NCBI GenBank assembly: GCA_025352665.1
Contig: JANXSM010000025.1
Location: forward strand, 1 to 49,075
Reading direction: 5' to 3'
From: Rhodospirillales bacterium
GTDB lineage: Bacteria > Pseudomonadota > Alphaproteobacteria > Acetobacterales > Acetobacteraceae
DNA: 49,075 nt
The notes beneath the pieces were generated by a model that was not told where the DNA came from, made no database searches, and saw nothing but the letters and a program-made list of their open reading frames with translations. Position 1 is the stretch's first letter. Every line of letters starts with the position of its first letter. This document shows, one piece after another, positions 1 through 7,363 of this stretch. The position numbers and the translations under genes are program-made.

Positions 1-129
1 CTGATCGGTGCGATCTTGCTGGAGCAAAACGACGAGTGGGCCGTACAACGCGCTCGCTACATGACGCTGGAAACGATTGCTCCGTTGAGCGATGATCTCG
101 CCGTCAGCCTGCCGTCACTGGCAGCCTGA
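1..129 (+). CDS. IS256-family transposase, C-terminal fragment
   Basis: Open from base 1 to a TGA at 127-129, giving 43 codons of the extreme C-terminus. The tail reads [19 protein letters not shown] and then SLPSLAA, which I recognise as the end of IS256 (mutator-type, DDE) transposases common in Acetobacteraceae. The rest lies left of the window. The gene is followed by a terminal inverted repeat at 157-187 that matches the IS end at 48851-48880, so this is the 3' end of an IS copy and not a stray fragment. Family assignment is from memory of such tails. Confidence 0.85.
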   Translation: MIGAILLEQNDEWAVQRARYMTLETIAPLSDDLAVSLPSLAA

Positions 130-156
130 ATGGGCAGCCAAATCTGCTCAGCAGCG

Positions 157-187
157 CCGTTGCTACACCACGGCTTGGGACACGACC
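157..187 (+). repeat. Right terminal inverted repeat of the IS256-family element
   Basis: The reverse complement of this stretch begins GGTCGTGTCCC and continues to GGTGTAG, the same order as the stretch starting at 48851. The two are imperfect inverted partners of about 30 bp. The IS boundary is placed at 187, where the similarity stops. No target duplication can be checked because the other end of this copy is outside the window. Confidence 0.7.
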
Positions 188-489
188 CGCTAAAACCCAA
201 TCAAAACTGCATAGCTTTTCTCAGTCATGCAGCGGGTAATAGGTTTAAAATTGCGGAAAACGGTATATTTTGGTAGCATCTAGCAAAATTTTTGCTGTAG
301 TTTGTTTCGTCTGTTCCAATTTTATCAACAATCGGTTCTTCAACTGGGCCTCCGCACCCGCTCGTGCACATAATTGAGATGAAAGCTGCTACCGTAGTGG
401 GTTGCACGACTGTTCCATTCATGTGGCCAAGGTGATTGGATGCATAATCGATGCATTTTACAGTGCAATCTGCACAAAGGCGAGGGTGA
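188..489. other. Gene-free, relatively AT-rich spacer
   Basis: About 300 bases between the IS end and the serine recombinase gene. They are clearly richer in A+T than the surrounding DNA. I see no convincing coding frame, no tRNA and no copy of the tRNA-Ser 3' end that could serve as the distal attachment site of the island. A short AT-rich palindrome near 282-296 has a one-base centre and cannot form a real hairpin. Confidence 0.5.
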
Positions 490-1158
490 TTACGACCGTG
501 TCACTAGATTGCGAACCGTGGTCGCGTGCCACTCGCCACCGCGCGCCGTGCGGATGCCGCGCGCGTTCAGCGCCTCCGCTAGCGCACGATACCCCTTGAT
601 GCCGCTCGCCTCGATCTGGCGCACCACAGGTAGCACGTTGGCGGCGAAGGCATCGGCGGCGGCACGGTTGGCGCTAGCACCCTTGGCGGCAGCCTCGGGC
701 AGGTTCGTGCGATTTCCTAGAACAGCCCCCTGTGCCTTCCGCTGGGCCAGAGCAACGCGGGTGCGATCGGCGATCAGGTTGCGCTCCTTCTCAGCTAGGG
801 CGGCATAGATGTGCAACATGAAACTGTCGGCGTCCAAGCCCAACTCCGCGACGATGAAGGGCACGCGCTGAGCCATCAGCCCGGAAATGAAATGCACATC
901 GCGTGAGAGGCGGTCGAGTTTGGCTACAACCACGGCGGCCTTCGCCTTGCGGGCATGGGCGAGGGCGGCGGCGAGTTGCGGGCGGCGGTCCAGGGCATCG
1001 GACCCCTTGCCGGTTTCCACCTCCAGATACTCCGCCAAGACCTCGCACCCCTCCGTTGCCGCGAACCGCGCCACCGCGTCGCGCTGGGCGTCCAGGCCCA
1101 GGCCGCTCTTACCCTGCTTGTCGGTCGATACGCGAAGGTAGCTGATGACCTGACGCAT
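490..1158 (-). CDS. Serine recombinase (resolvase/invertase family)
   Basis: 222 aa, the size of a small resolvase. The N-terminal catalytic domain starts with YLRVSTDKQ, where Ser11 is the expected nucleophile. It continues with the family blocks KLDRLSRD and the long E-helix region containing [12 protein letters not shown]. The C-terminal part (about 170-222), with [17 protein letters not shown] and ATTVRNL, fits a helix-turn-helix DNA-binding domain. The enzyme would cut and rejoin DNA through a phosphoserine link, as a resolvase or invertase. It is the last gene of the island's minus-strand series but is separated from the replication operon by 259 bases, so it may be independent cargo or part of another transposon. 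It appears intact. Confidence 0.93.
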   Translation of the reverse strand: MRQVISYLRVSTDKQGKSGLGLDAQRDAVARFAATEGCEVLAEYLEVETGKGSDALDRRPQLAAALAHARKAKAAVVVAKLDRLSRDVHFISGLMAQRVPFIVAELGLDADSFMLHIYAALAEKERNLIADRTRVALAQRKAQGAVLGNRTNLPEAAAKGASANRAAADAFAANVLPVVRQIEASGIKGYRALAEALNARGIRTARGGEWHATTVRNLVTRS

Positions 1159-1182
1159 GGTGCTCTATTTCCGTCTGTATAA

Positions 1183-1199
1183 ATACCATACGTCGGTAT
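1183..1199. promoter_or_regulatory. Interrupted dyad upstream of the serine recombinase
   Basis: ATACC and GGTAT arms separated by seven bases lie about 25-40 bp upstream of the recombinase start. This is a plausible autoregulatory operator or resolution subsite. The evidence is only the symmetry and position, so this is a weak call. Confidence 0.25.
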
Positions 1200-1344
1200 A
1201 GAGTTTTGTTCAATAGGTTATTCGCAGTTAACCTGGGTCGTTCGAGCCTGTCGGACAGGCGACAACTGCGGCCAAGATGAAGCGGACGCTGGGCTATGGC
1301 GGCCTGCTTTGACAGCAACCAGGTTGGTGATTTTTATAACTCTC

Positions 1345-1425
1345 GCGCGCACGCCGGCACGCGCGCGCATTTACCGGCACGCGCGCGCGGCGCATTTGTG
1401 GGTTACGCGCGCGGGGTTCAGGCCG
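1345..1425. repeat. CG-alternating block with a 20-bp direct repeat
   Basis: The motif CCGGCACGCGCGCGC occurs at 1354-1368 and again at 1374-1388, exactly 20 bp apart, with further CGCGCGC runs at about 1343-1351 and 1406-1412. The block lies between the 129-aa protein gene and the serine recombinase. It may be a protein-binding iteron or simply a low-complexity tract able to form Z-DNA. No gene is present from 1159 to 1417. Confidence 0.5.
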
Positions 1426-1807
1426 GCGCTGAGGGTGACGGCGGGCCGCCACGCCGGATTTCGATTTGCCAACGGATCAGCCCAGCCACCAAATCAGTAA
1501 GGGCGAGCAGTCGAAGCGCCTGGGCCTCCAACGCGTCCCCTTCTGCAAGCCAGGAATTGACAATGCCGGCGGCGAAAGTGCGGACGGGATCGGTGGAAGG
1601 TGGCACCGCAATGGACACGATAGCGCCGTCCTTGAGCCCGATCAATATGCTCACCTTCCGGGTAACGATGTCGATTAAAGCAGTTTCGGTGCGCTCGGCC
1701 GCCGGGCAGCCCGGCGCGCTCCTATCGGCAGAAGGGGGCGTGACAGAATTGACAGAAATGACAGAAACCTCCGCCTCCTCCTGCCATGCCTTTGCCCACC
1801 GGTTCAT
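1418..1807 (-). CDS. Hypothetical protein of the island replication operon
   Basis: 129 aa, family not recognised. Its ATG overlaps the TGA of the upstream DUF3987 gene as ATGA (1804-1807), which strongly supports translation. The sequence is rich in Ala, Pro and Ser near the N-terminus. The C-terminal half contains SWLAEGDALEAQALRLLALT, which looks helical. No signal peptide or membrane span is seen. The position at the end of the primase/ATPase operon suggests an accessory replication or regulatory role, but that is inference from context only. Confidence 0.7.
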   Translation of the reverse strand: MNRWAKAWQEEAEVSVISVNSVTPPSADRSAPGCPAAERTETALIDIVTRKVSILIGLKDGAIVSIAVPPSTDPVRTFAAGIVNSWLAEGDALEAQALRLLALTDLVAGLIRWQIEIRRGGPPSPSAPA

Positions 1808-3357
1808 GGCGCGACCTCGTAAACACGGGGATTGACAGTAAAGACCCCAGCCGGCCGGCCACGCTCTCCTGTGGGTTCAGGTGCGATCAACCACCCAGCC
1901 TCGCCCAGCGCCCGAACAGCAGCACCGATGCTCTCCTTGTCCCGCAATCCAGCAAGCCGCGTGTTGCGTTGCAGGGTCCGAGTATGGATTTCGCGCGGCT
2001 GGGTTTTAATGATCCACCGGGCAAGGGTGGTGGCGTTTCGCTCCGGCTGGGCAATGGCAGCATCACCGTAGACCCGCTCCGCCATCGGCATCAGATAGCT
2101 GGCGATAAAGTGCGCAGCGGCTTTGAAGGCGGCGTGGCTGATGTGGGTTGGCTGTTGAGTCCGGCCTCCTCCGCCGCACCACCACAGGAATTCCAGCACC
2201 AGGGCAAGCCGCAGCGCCGTGCCCCGTGCCTTGCCGTATGCCGATCGCATGAGGCCGGCGGCATCCTCTTGGCGTTCCTGCATGTCCTGGGCGAAGGCTT
2301 CCAGATCGGCCAGTGCTGGGCTTTCGAGCGGCACCAGAACAGGCGATACAGACCCGTCAGGCGTGCTGGGTGGCGACAGTTCCAGCAGCCGGAGGCAGTC
2401 CAACGCCTCTATTGCCCATCTCGTATTCGGTGGCGACATGCCCAGGCGAAACGGCACCCGTTCCGGCCAAACCCAACAGATGCGGGCCAGCAGTCCGTCG
2501 TCTGCTTCCTTCATCATCTCCACCAACTTATCGGGCTGTGTGCCTCCGGTCACAGCTACGGCCAGCCGGGGGATGTCGATTGGCTGCGGATGTTTCTGCC
2601 GCTCCACCCGGTATGGCCGGCCGCCGTACGCTTCGATCCAGAAGGCACGGCCGGATTCGTTGTAGACATTCATCCCTTTGAACCATCCAGCCAGTTCGTC
2701 GCGGACGACGAGAAGCCCTTTCGGTGCTGCGGCTGCCAACAGCGTGGCCACCCGCTCAATCGTCACGTCATTCTGTCGTAGGCGAGGGCATTGCGGCTCC
2801 GGCGGCGGCTCGCCGGTCGGAGGCAGCGGAGCCGGGTCGTTTTTTTTGCCGGCCTGCTTCACATCGATTTTCCACTGTTCTATGGCGGCTTCATGGGTGG
2901 CAGCAAGAACCTTCCACTCTCGTAACTCGTCAGGAAACGACGCTGCCATCCGGCGTTCGATCTCCGGCAACACGTCCCGCATCAGCGCATCAGCACCAGG
3001 GGATTTGCCGCCGCCGCTATCGCCCACCACACCGAACCACAAATGCGGCGGCTCGGACCATGCGGGGGCAGCAGGCCAACGGGCGTTGCCGATCAGCGCC
3101 GACACGCTCGCCAGGAGCGGTGCCACAACATAATCGGGAGGGCAGGCGGCGGCGGTGGCAGCCTCGGTGATCCACCCGCCCCACTTCAGCCCGAACACAT
3201 TCAACGGCAGCGACGGCGGCGGGCGGGTCACTCGCAGCATGGTCATGTCGGGATTGGCGAGCAGCAGGGGATCTGGTGTGAAGGCGTGATGGGAGGTCTT
3301 ACCGGGCAGAGCGTTGGCCACGATCTTTGTCGCGCGGGCGGTCATGTCATCGGGCAT
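1804..3357 (-). CDS. DUF3987-type ATPase of an integrated element
   Basis: 517 aa from the chosen ATG at 3357 (MPDDMTARATK). The reading frame is open further upstream, but that part is antisense-like low-quality sequence inside the primase gene, so I reject it. A Walker-A-like GVVGDSGGGKSPG is seen near residue 110, with a later LLVVRDELAGWFKGM resembling a Walker-B/sensor region, as in DUF3987 (YfjI-like) proteins of phages and integrated elements. These are often encoded beside primases and are thought to act in element replication. The C-terminal 100 residues look like a winged-helix tail (AAVRALGEAGWL). The gene overlaps the upstream primase-like gene by 11 bp and the downstream small gene by ATGA, so all are likely translationally coupled. 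Confidence 0.85.
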   Translation of the reverse strand: MPDDMTARATKIVANALPGKTSHHAFTPDPLLLANPDMTMLRVTRPPPSLPLNVFGLKWGGWITEAATAAACPPDYVVAPLLASVSALIGNARWPAAPAWSEPPHLWFGVVGDSGGGKSPGADALMRDVLPEIERRMAASFPDELREWKVLAATHEAAIEQWKIDVKQAGKKNDPAPLPPTGEPPPEPQCPRLRQNDVTIERVATLLAAAAPKGLLVVRDELAGWFKGMNVYNESGRAFWIEAYGGRPYRVERQKHPQPIDIPRLAVAVTGGTQPDKLVEMMKEADDGLLARICWVWPERVPFRLGMSPPNTRWAIEALDCLRLLELSPPSTPDGSVSPVLVPLESPALADLEAFAQDMQERQEDAAGLMRSAYGKARGTALRLALVLEFLWWCGGGGRTQQPTHISHAAFKAAAHFIASYLMPMAERVYGDAAIAQPERNATTLARWIIKTQPREIHTRTLQRNTRLAGLRDKESIGAAVRALGEAGWLIAPEPTGERGRPAGVFTVNPRVYEVAP

Positions 3358-4333
3358 TGCGGCGGTACTCCTGAATAGAGCCAGCCGGGTGCGATGCTGC
3401 CCAGCGAATGATTTTGGTGATTTCGGTGGGATCGTCTTTCCCGACTTCGCGGGCGGCGTCGTGAAGCACCTGCTCCACCACCGCTTCGTCGAGCAGCCCA
3501 GTTTGCACCAGTCGGCCGAGGCTGCGGGCTTCGGAGAGGATGGCCGGATGCCTGCCCGTAGCGGCGAGGATACGCGCCACTGCGTTCTCAAGGGCGCGGC
3601 GGGCATACTTACCGGCGGCACGGCCGTCCAAGGAGATGGCCCTTGCCGGGGCGGGCGGCGGTGAGGCGAGTTCGTCGGCTGATGGCGGATGGACCGACGC
3701 TGCCCCCGTCAACATGTCCAGCCTGGAGGGCAGGGGATCAACCCTACCCACGAAGACCGGCGCGGCGGTGTAGATCGGCTGGGCAGGGGCGAATACGCAA
3801 TCGTCGACTGGGGACGCCGCAAGCCATCGCTTCAGCTCTGCACCTATCATCGGCCGAGTGAGCCAGAACCAGAGCCGAAGGCGCAGGCCGGATTTAATCC
3901 TGTGCGAAGCGGTCGCTTGTACGATGCACGCGACACCGTGGAACGCGTCAGGCAACGCCAGCAACGCCGCCTCTCCACATTTGGCTATGTCTGCCAGGTC
4001 AAGTCCAGCCGGGGCGGGCAGGCTGTCCACATCGAGCGCAACCCACCAGCGCGGCACTTCCCGCACCGTCGCCACCTCGCCTGTCTCGGGATCGTCGTAC
4101 AGGAGGCGGCGGACACGGAGAGTGCGATCGACAGGCTCCGCCCGGAGGATGGCGCAGTCGCTGCGGTGATGCATTCGGACCAGGAGGCGATACAGAGCGG
4201 CGAGATCCAGCACCGGGTAGCGAACCAAATCCATCGTCTTGGCCCGGTCATAGCCTTGCGGCTCGCCTTCCAGCGGGATCACCTTTGCAAGACGCCGACC
4301 GTGTGCGCGGAGGATCGTGACTTCTTCGGTCAT
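3347..4333 (-). CDS. Primase-like replication protein of the integrated element
   Basis: 328 aa from ATG 4333 (MTEEVTILRAHGRR), chosen because it overlaps the TGA of the upstream 62-aa gene as ATGA. RWWVALDVDSLP fits the acidic metal-binding D.D motif of archaeo-eukaryotic primase-like folds. The later SHRIKSGLRLRLWFWLTRP resembles the His-containing block of mobile-element primases of that group. I base the family call on these motifs and on the next gene being a DUF3987 ATPase, a common pairing in phage and satellite elements. The predicted role is priming element replication. A catalytically reduced version cannot be excluded. Confidence 0.7.
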   Translation of the reverse strand: MTEEVTILRAHGRRLAKVIPLEGEPQGYDRAKTMDLVRYPVLDLAALYRLLVRMHHRSDCAILRAEPVDRTLRVRRLLYDDPETGEVATVREVPRWWVALDVDSLPAPAGLDLADIAKCGEAALLALPDAFHGVACIVQATASHRIKSGLRLRLWFWLTRPMIGAELKRWLAASPVDDCVFAPAQPIYTAAPVFVGRVDPLPSRLDMLTGAASVHPPSADELASPPPAPARAISLDGRAAGKYARRALENAVARILAATGRHPAILSEARSLGRLVQTGLLDEAVVEQVLHDAAREVGKDDPTEITKIIRWAASHPAGSIQEYRRNAR

Positions 4334-4518
4334 GAACGTGCCTCCGCCCGAATATCGTTGGCGCGCCACGCCAGTTCTTCAGCGCGGGTATGATGTCCCT
4401 GCTGCAACTCCGCATCGGCCATCAAGTCGAGTAGGCGAGCAATGCTCTGTTTGTATAGGGAAGGCAGCTGGTAATCGTTGAGTGTTGACGGACGAAGGCT
4501 GGAAAATGGAAATGACAT
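4330..4518 (-). CDS. Small 62-aa protein, first gene of the replication operon
   Basis: 62 aa, not recognised. The stop codon overlaps the start of the primase-like gene (ATGA at 4330-4333), the best evidence that it is translated. The C-terminal half (LDLMADAELQQGHHTRAEELAWRANDIRAEARS) is predicted helical with alternating charge, like a short TPR-type or DNA/protein-contact helix pair. It could be a leader that controls primase translation by coupling. Confidence 0.6.
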   Translation of the reverse strand: MSFPFSSLRPSTLNDYQLPSLYKQSIARLLDLMADAELQQGHHTRAEELAWRANDIRAEARS

Positions 4519-4645
4519 TGCGTGCCTCTTGGGCTACGCGGCTGCTGACAAGCGGAATGAAGGGTGGTATCTTGCTATCGGTGCTGCAAGACTTCCCGAA
4601 CGATCCGCCCCGCTCATGCCGCCAGCGTGAGTGGGGTTTCTCGTT

Positions 4646-4867
4646 TCAGGTCCCGTCGCGCAGCAGCGCGCGCAGGCTGTCGCCGTCGACCAGGGTGCGG
4701 CCGGCCACCTTGACCAGCTTCAACTTCCCGGCGTTGGCGAGTTCGTACAGCTTGGTGCGGGCAGGACCACCCATGCGGGGAACTTCATCGACGCGGTAGG
4801 CAAGGGCGTTGGGGAGAGGAGCGGGGCGTTCGCGGCGTGCAGTGGGAATGATCGTGGCGGCTGACAT
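4646..4867 (-). CDS. AlpA/excisionase-like helix-turn-helix protein
   Basis: 73 aa from ATG 4867 (MSAATIIP). A ten-residue longer start at 4897 is possible. The core AYRVDEVPRMGGPARTKLY followed by ELANAGKLKLVKVAGRTL matches the MerR-like winged HTH of AlpA, excisionase and plasmid regulator proteins: recognition helix, a KL turn, then a beta wing ending in a short helix (DSLRALL). Such proteins activate integrase expression or act as directionality factors. It lies upstream of the replication operon and downstream of the integrase pair, the usual place for an element regulator. Confidence 0.8.
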   Translation of the reverse strand: MSAATIIPTARRERPAPLPNALAYRVDEVPRMGGPARTKLYELANAGKLKLVKVAGRTLVDGDSLRALLRDGT

Positions 4868-4949
4868 ATACGGCTTGCTCCGTGCGGTGAAGAACACGGA
4901 CGTTCAAATGTCAGAAGCTGAGTTGCTCTATAATCGGCGGACAGCGAGC

Positions 4950-4998
4950 GTTCGCTGTTCGCTGTTCGCTGTTCGCTGTTCGCTGTTCGCTGTTCGCT
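4950..4998. repeat. Perfect heptamer tandem repeat (7 copies of GTTCGCT)
   Basis: Seven uninterrupted copies of GTTCGCT, followed by a degenerate eighth, end just 6 bp from the stop codon of the 228-aa gene. The period of seven would shift frame if it expanded into the gene. On the minus strand it reads AGCGAAC in tandem, directly in the 3' untranslated part. A slipped-strand variable-number repeat is the simplest explanation; an iteron array for a replication protein is possible because a primase operon lies downstream. Confidence 0.9.
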
Positions 4999-5004
4999 GT
5001 TCTG

Positions 5005-5691
5005 CTACCGCTTCGCGTTCGCAATGTCCGTGTCGCGCGCTTCTCGTCTCAAGTTAGCGGGCACGGCAGCCCAGGCAGCGGCAGCGGCTCGGCACGTGCA
5101 TTTCGTTGCGATCCTGCACTCCTTCAGCGCAATCTCTCGCTTGCAAGGAATGCCGTTCACCTTCATTTGCTTCGTAGCGTAATCTAGAAGCCACGCAGCG
5201 ACGGCGGCGGGTGGCGGCCTTACATTTTTCGGTTTCGCAACCACCGCTGCAACAGACGTATCTGCTTCGAGTATATTTTGCCGCTTTGCATGAAAAGCGG
5301 CATCGCGTAACCGGTATCGAAGTGATTCCCCCCATTTCGCGACGCTAGGCCAGTGCAGTTCCACTACTACGTTTGCTCCGTTTCTCCCGACAATTTCACT
5401 GTAATCTTCAAGGTGCCGCACGGCTTCCCAATCCTTAACTATTACTCTGTCCGGGCCATAGTCCGACGACCGTGTGAAGCCCCGTGGCAATGATCCAAAA
5501 TTCCGCCCAATGTATTCAGGCTCAATTGCAACTCGATGATACGGTGCGGTTCCGCGATTATCGTACAAGACCGCCATAATGAGAGGCTTTCTTGCCACAT
5601 CTGCCGCAATCCCAAACTCTCGTTCAATCCAGGTCGGTGCGTCTGCAAGCGGTATCCAAAGAGGTGGAATGAGGAGAGGCGGCACACTCAT
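5005..5691 (-). CDS. Hypothetical protein between integrase and AlpA-like regulator
   Basis: 228 aa from ATG 5691 (MSVPPLLIPPLW). A start at 5745 would add 18 residues and overlap the integrase by 38 bp, so I prefer the shorter form. The family is not recognised. The N-terminal third is hydrophobic and Pro-rich without a clear signal peptide. The C-terminal 60 residues are basic and Ala-rich (VAAWLLDYATKQMKVNG, then four Cys within about 20 residues near KCTCR), possibly an HTH-like or small zinc-binding tail. Its A+T content is slightly higher than its neighbours. The position is that of variable cargo in satellite-like elements, but there is no direct evidence of a defence role. Confidence 0.6.
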   Translation of the reverse strand: MSVPPLLIPPLWIPLADAPTWIEREFGIAADVARKPLIMAVLYDNRGTAPYHRVAIEPEYIGRNFGSLPRGFTRSSDYGPDRVIVKDWEAVRHLEDYSEIVGRNGANVVVELHWPSVAKWGESLRYRLRDAAFHAKRQNILEADTSVAAVVAKPKNVRPPPAAVAAWLLDYATKQMKVNGIPCKREIALKECRIATKCTCRAAAAAWAAVPANLRREARDTDIANAKR

Positions 5692-5707
5692 TTGTCCTTG
5701 CTTATCG

Positions 5708-7024
5708 TCAATGATGATTGTCGGCAGCAGCCGGCGATTCGCCAATCTGCTGCGGAGCCAAGGCCAATGGCGCAGGCGCAGTACCAGAGTGTTGTGCCGA
5801 CGGGGGCGAACAATATGTGGCCCAAGCCTCCATTAGCCCCCGCCGCTTCTCAAACAGATCGCCCCGCGCATAAGCCGCCTCGGTCTTGCTTCCCACCGTA
5901 TGCGCAAGCGCCGCCTCCAGCACTTCCCGCGCTGTTGCCGTTGTCTCGCCTGCCCAGTCTCGGAACGTGCTGCGGAAGCCGTGCACGGTGACATCGCTGT
6001 GCTTCATCCTGCGCAGCACCATCGCCATTGCCATGATGGAAAGTGGCTTCTCTGGCTTCGCACCAGGGAAGACACAAGCGTCAGGGGCGTCGCGGGTTCG
6101 GAGTTTTGTCATTTGTGTCAATATTGTCAGAGATGGGCGAGAAAGTGGTACACGATGTTCGCGGCCTGCCTTCATTCTTTCCGCAGGCACCGTCCAGAGC
6201 TTCGCGGCCACGTCGATTTCGCACCACCTTGCGCCCAGCACCTCGCCAGACCGGGCAGCAGTAAAGATGGCGAACTGCAAGGCGAGCGCCGATATGCCGG
6301 GCTGTTTGGCAAGGTTGACCAGAAACTTCGCCACCTCCCCCCAGGGCAGTGCCGCGTGGTGCTCTACAGGCGCCACCTTGCCTCGTGAGGGCAGGAGGTT
6401 GGAGAGATGCCCACGCCAGCGGGCAGGGTTCTCTCCGGTGCGCCATTGCCGCGCTGTGGCATAGTCTAGGATGCTCTCCACCCGGCCACGCACGCGGGCA
6501 GCAGTCTCTGCCTTCTCGCGCCAGATCGGCTCCAGTGCAGCCAGGACGTGCTCGGTGCCTACGTCCGCGACAGGCAAGCTACCCATGTGCGGATAGGCGT
6601 AAGTTTCTAGCGTTGCGCTCCACTGTGCCCGGTGTTTCGGGTTCCGCCATCCGCCGGAATGAGCTGCCACGTAGGTCTCGGCCACCATGCGAAACGTCAT
6701 CGCCTGTATGACAGCCATCTGGGCTGCGGCGGCTTCGGCAACAGCTTCGGCCTCACGCTGCGTTAGAGGATCGATACCGTCCTTCACCAGCCTGCGCAGA
6801 TCGGCCGCTCTGTCGCGTGCCTGGGAAAGGGGGACGGCAGCGCGATCGTCCCCCGCACGGCCAAGACCCATTTCTCGGGTCTTGCCGGCCATCGTGAAGC
6901 GGAAGATCCAGAATCGGGCACCTGTCGGACGCACCAACAGCCGCAGCCCATCGCCATCCACATACTGACCCGGGGCAGCGGTGCGCACCTTGGCAGCGGT
7001 CAAACCGGCGGATTTCCTGGGCAT
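5708..7024 (-). CDS. P4-type tyrosine integrase
   Basis: 438 aa, normal for P4-like integrases. The N-terminal arm-binding domain (MPRKSAGLTAAKVRTAAPGQ, then DGDGLRLLVRPTGARFW) is the DUF4102 type. The catalytic domain shows the first Arg in TAARSGEVLG, the HxxR box HGFRSTFRDWA and the Tyr in AAYARGDLFEKRR. It would integrate the element into the 3' end of the tRNA gene that lies 154 bp upstream of its start. That spacing and orientation are typical of tRNA-borne islands. The last 40 residues are a Pro/Ala-rich tail without known function. It looks intact. Confidence 0.95.
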   Translation of the reverse strand: MPRKSAGLTAAKVRTAAPGQYVDGDGLRLLVRPTGARFWIFRFTMAGKTREMGLGRAGDDRAAVPLSQARDRAADLRRLVKDGIDPLTQREAEAVAEAAAAQMAVIQAMTFRMVAETYVAAHSGGWRNPKHRAQWSATLETYAYPHMGSLPVADVGTEHVLAALEPIWREKAETAARVRGRVESILDYATARQWRTGENPARWRGHLSNLLPSRGKVAPVEHHAALPWGEVAKFLVNLAKQPGISALALQFAIFTAARSGEVLGARWCEIDVAAKLWTVPAERMKAGREHRVPLSRPSLTILTQMTKLRTRDAPDACVFPGAKPEKPLSIMAMAMVLRRMKHSDVTVHGFRSTFRDWAGETTATAREVLEAALAHTVGSKTEAAYARGDLFEKRRGLMEAWATYCSPPSAQHSGTAPAPLALAPQQIGESPAAADNHH

Positions 7025-7177
7025 ATTGATCGTCCCCCTTGGCGTCCCCCTTACGTATTGGGGAACGGGTGGGAACGCAAGCGAACAGGTGGGATTGCCT
7101 TAATTCCAGAAAACCTCAGTTTTCCGGGGATTTCAGCTTGGGCCACGGATGGTGGCGATCAGGTAAAAATGGGTATT

Positions 7178-7270
7178 TGGCGGAGGGGATGGGATTCGAA
7201 CCCACGGTAGGGATTGACTCCCTACAACGGTTTAGCAAACCGTCGCCTTCAGCCGCTCGGCCACCCCTCC
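7178..7270 (-). tRNA. tRNA-Ser (anticodon GCT), island attachment site
   Basis: On the minus strand the gene starts GGAGGGGTGGCCGAG and ends with TTCGAATCCC, the matching acceptor strand CCCCTCC, G and an encoded CCA (7178-7180). The anticodon loop TTGCTAA carries GCT (complement of 7234-7236) on the stem ACGGT/ACCGT. A long variable arm (GTAGGGAGTCAATCCCTAC) identifies a serine tRNA reading AGC/AGU. Its 3' end faces the integrase, so the element most likely crosses over in the T-arm/acceptor segment. I found no second copy of that segment elsewhere in the window. Confidence 0.95.
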
Positions 7271-7309
7271 GCCGGAGGACCGCAAGCAATTCGGCCAGGT
7301 GCAACACGA

Positions 7310-7336
7310 CGTTTGCCGGATCCTTTTAGGCAAACG
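7310..7336 (-). terminator. Possible weak terminator downstream of the gatCAB-GST run
   Basis: CGTTTGCC and GGCAAACG form an 8-bp stem around an 11-base loop, 28 bases past the GST stop codon and before the tRNA gene. There is no T tract after it on either strand, so intrinsic termination would be inefficient. Confidence 0.3.
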
Positions 7337-7363
7337 CTGGCGATCCGTCAAATGGGATTGGGC

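Noticed and set aside
282-296. AGCAAAA/TTTTGCT symmetry as a terminator
   Set aside because: The centre is a single base, so no stable hairpin can form.
225-422. 65-codon minus-strand frame in the AT-rich spacer
   Set aside because: No ribosome-binding site, no family and no coupling to neighbours.
4950-4998. CRISPR-like array
   Set aside because: A 7-bp unit without spacers is a simple tandem repeat. I found no CRISPR array or cas gene anywhere in the window.
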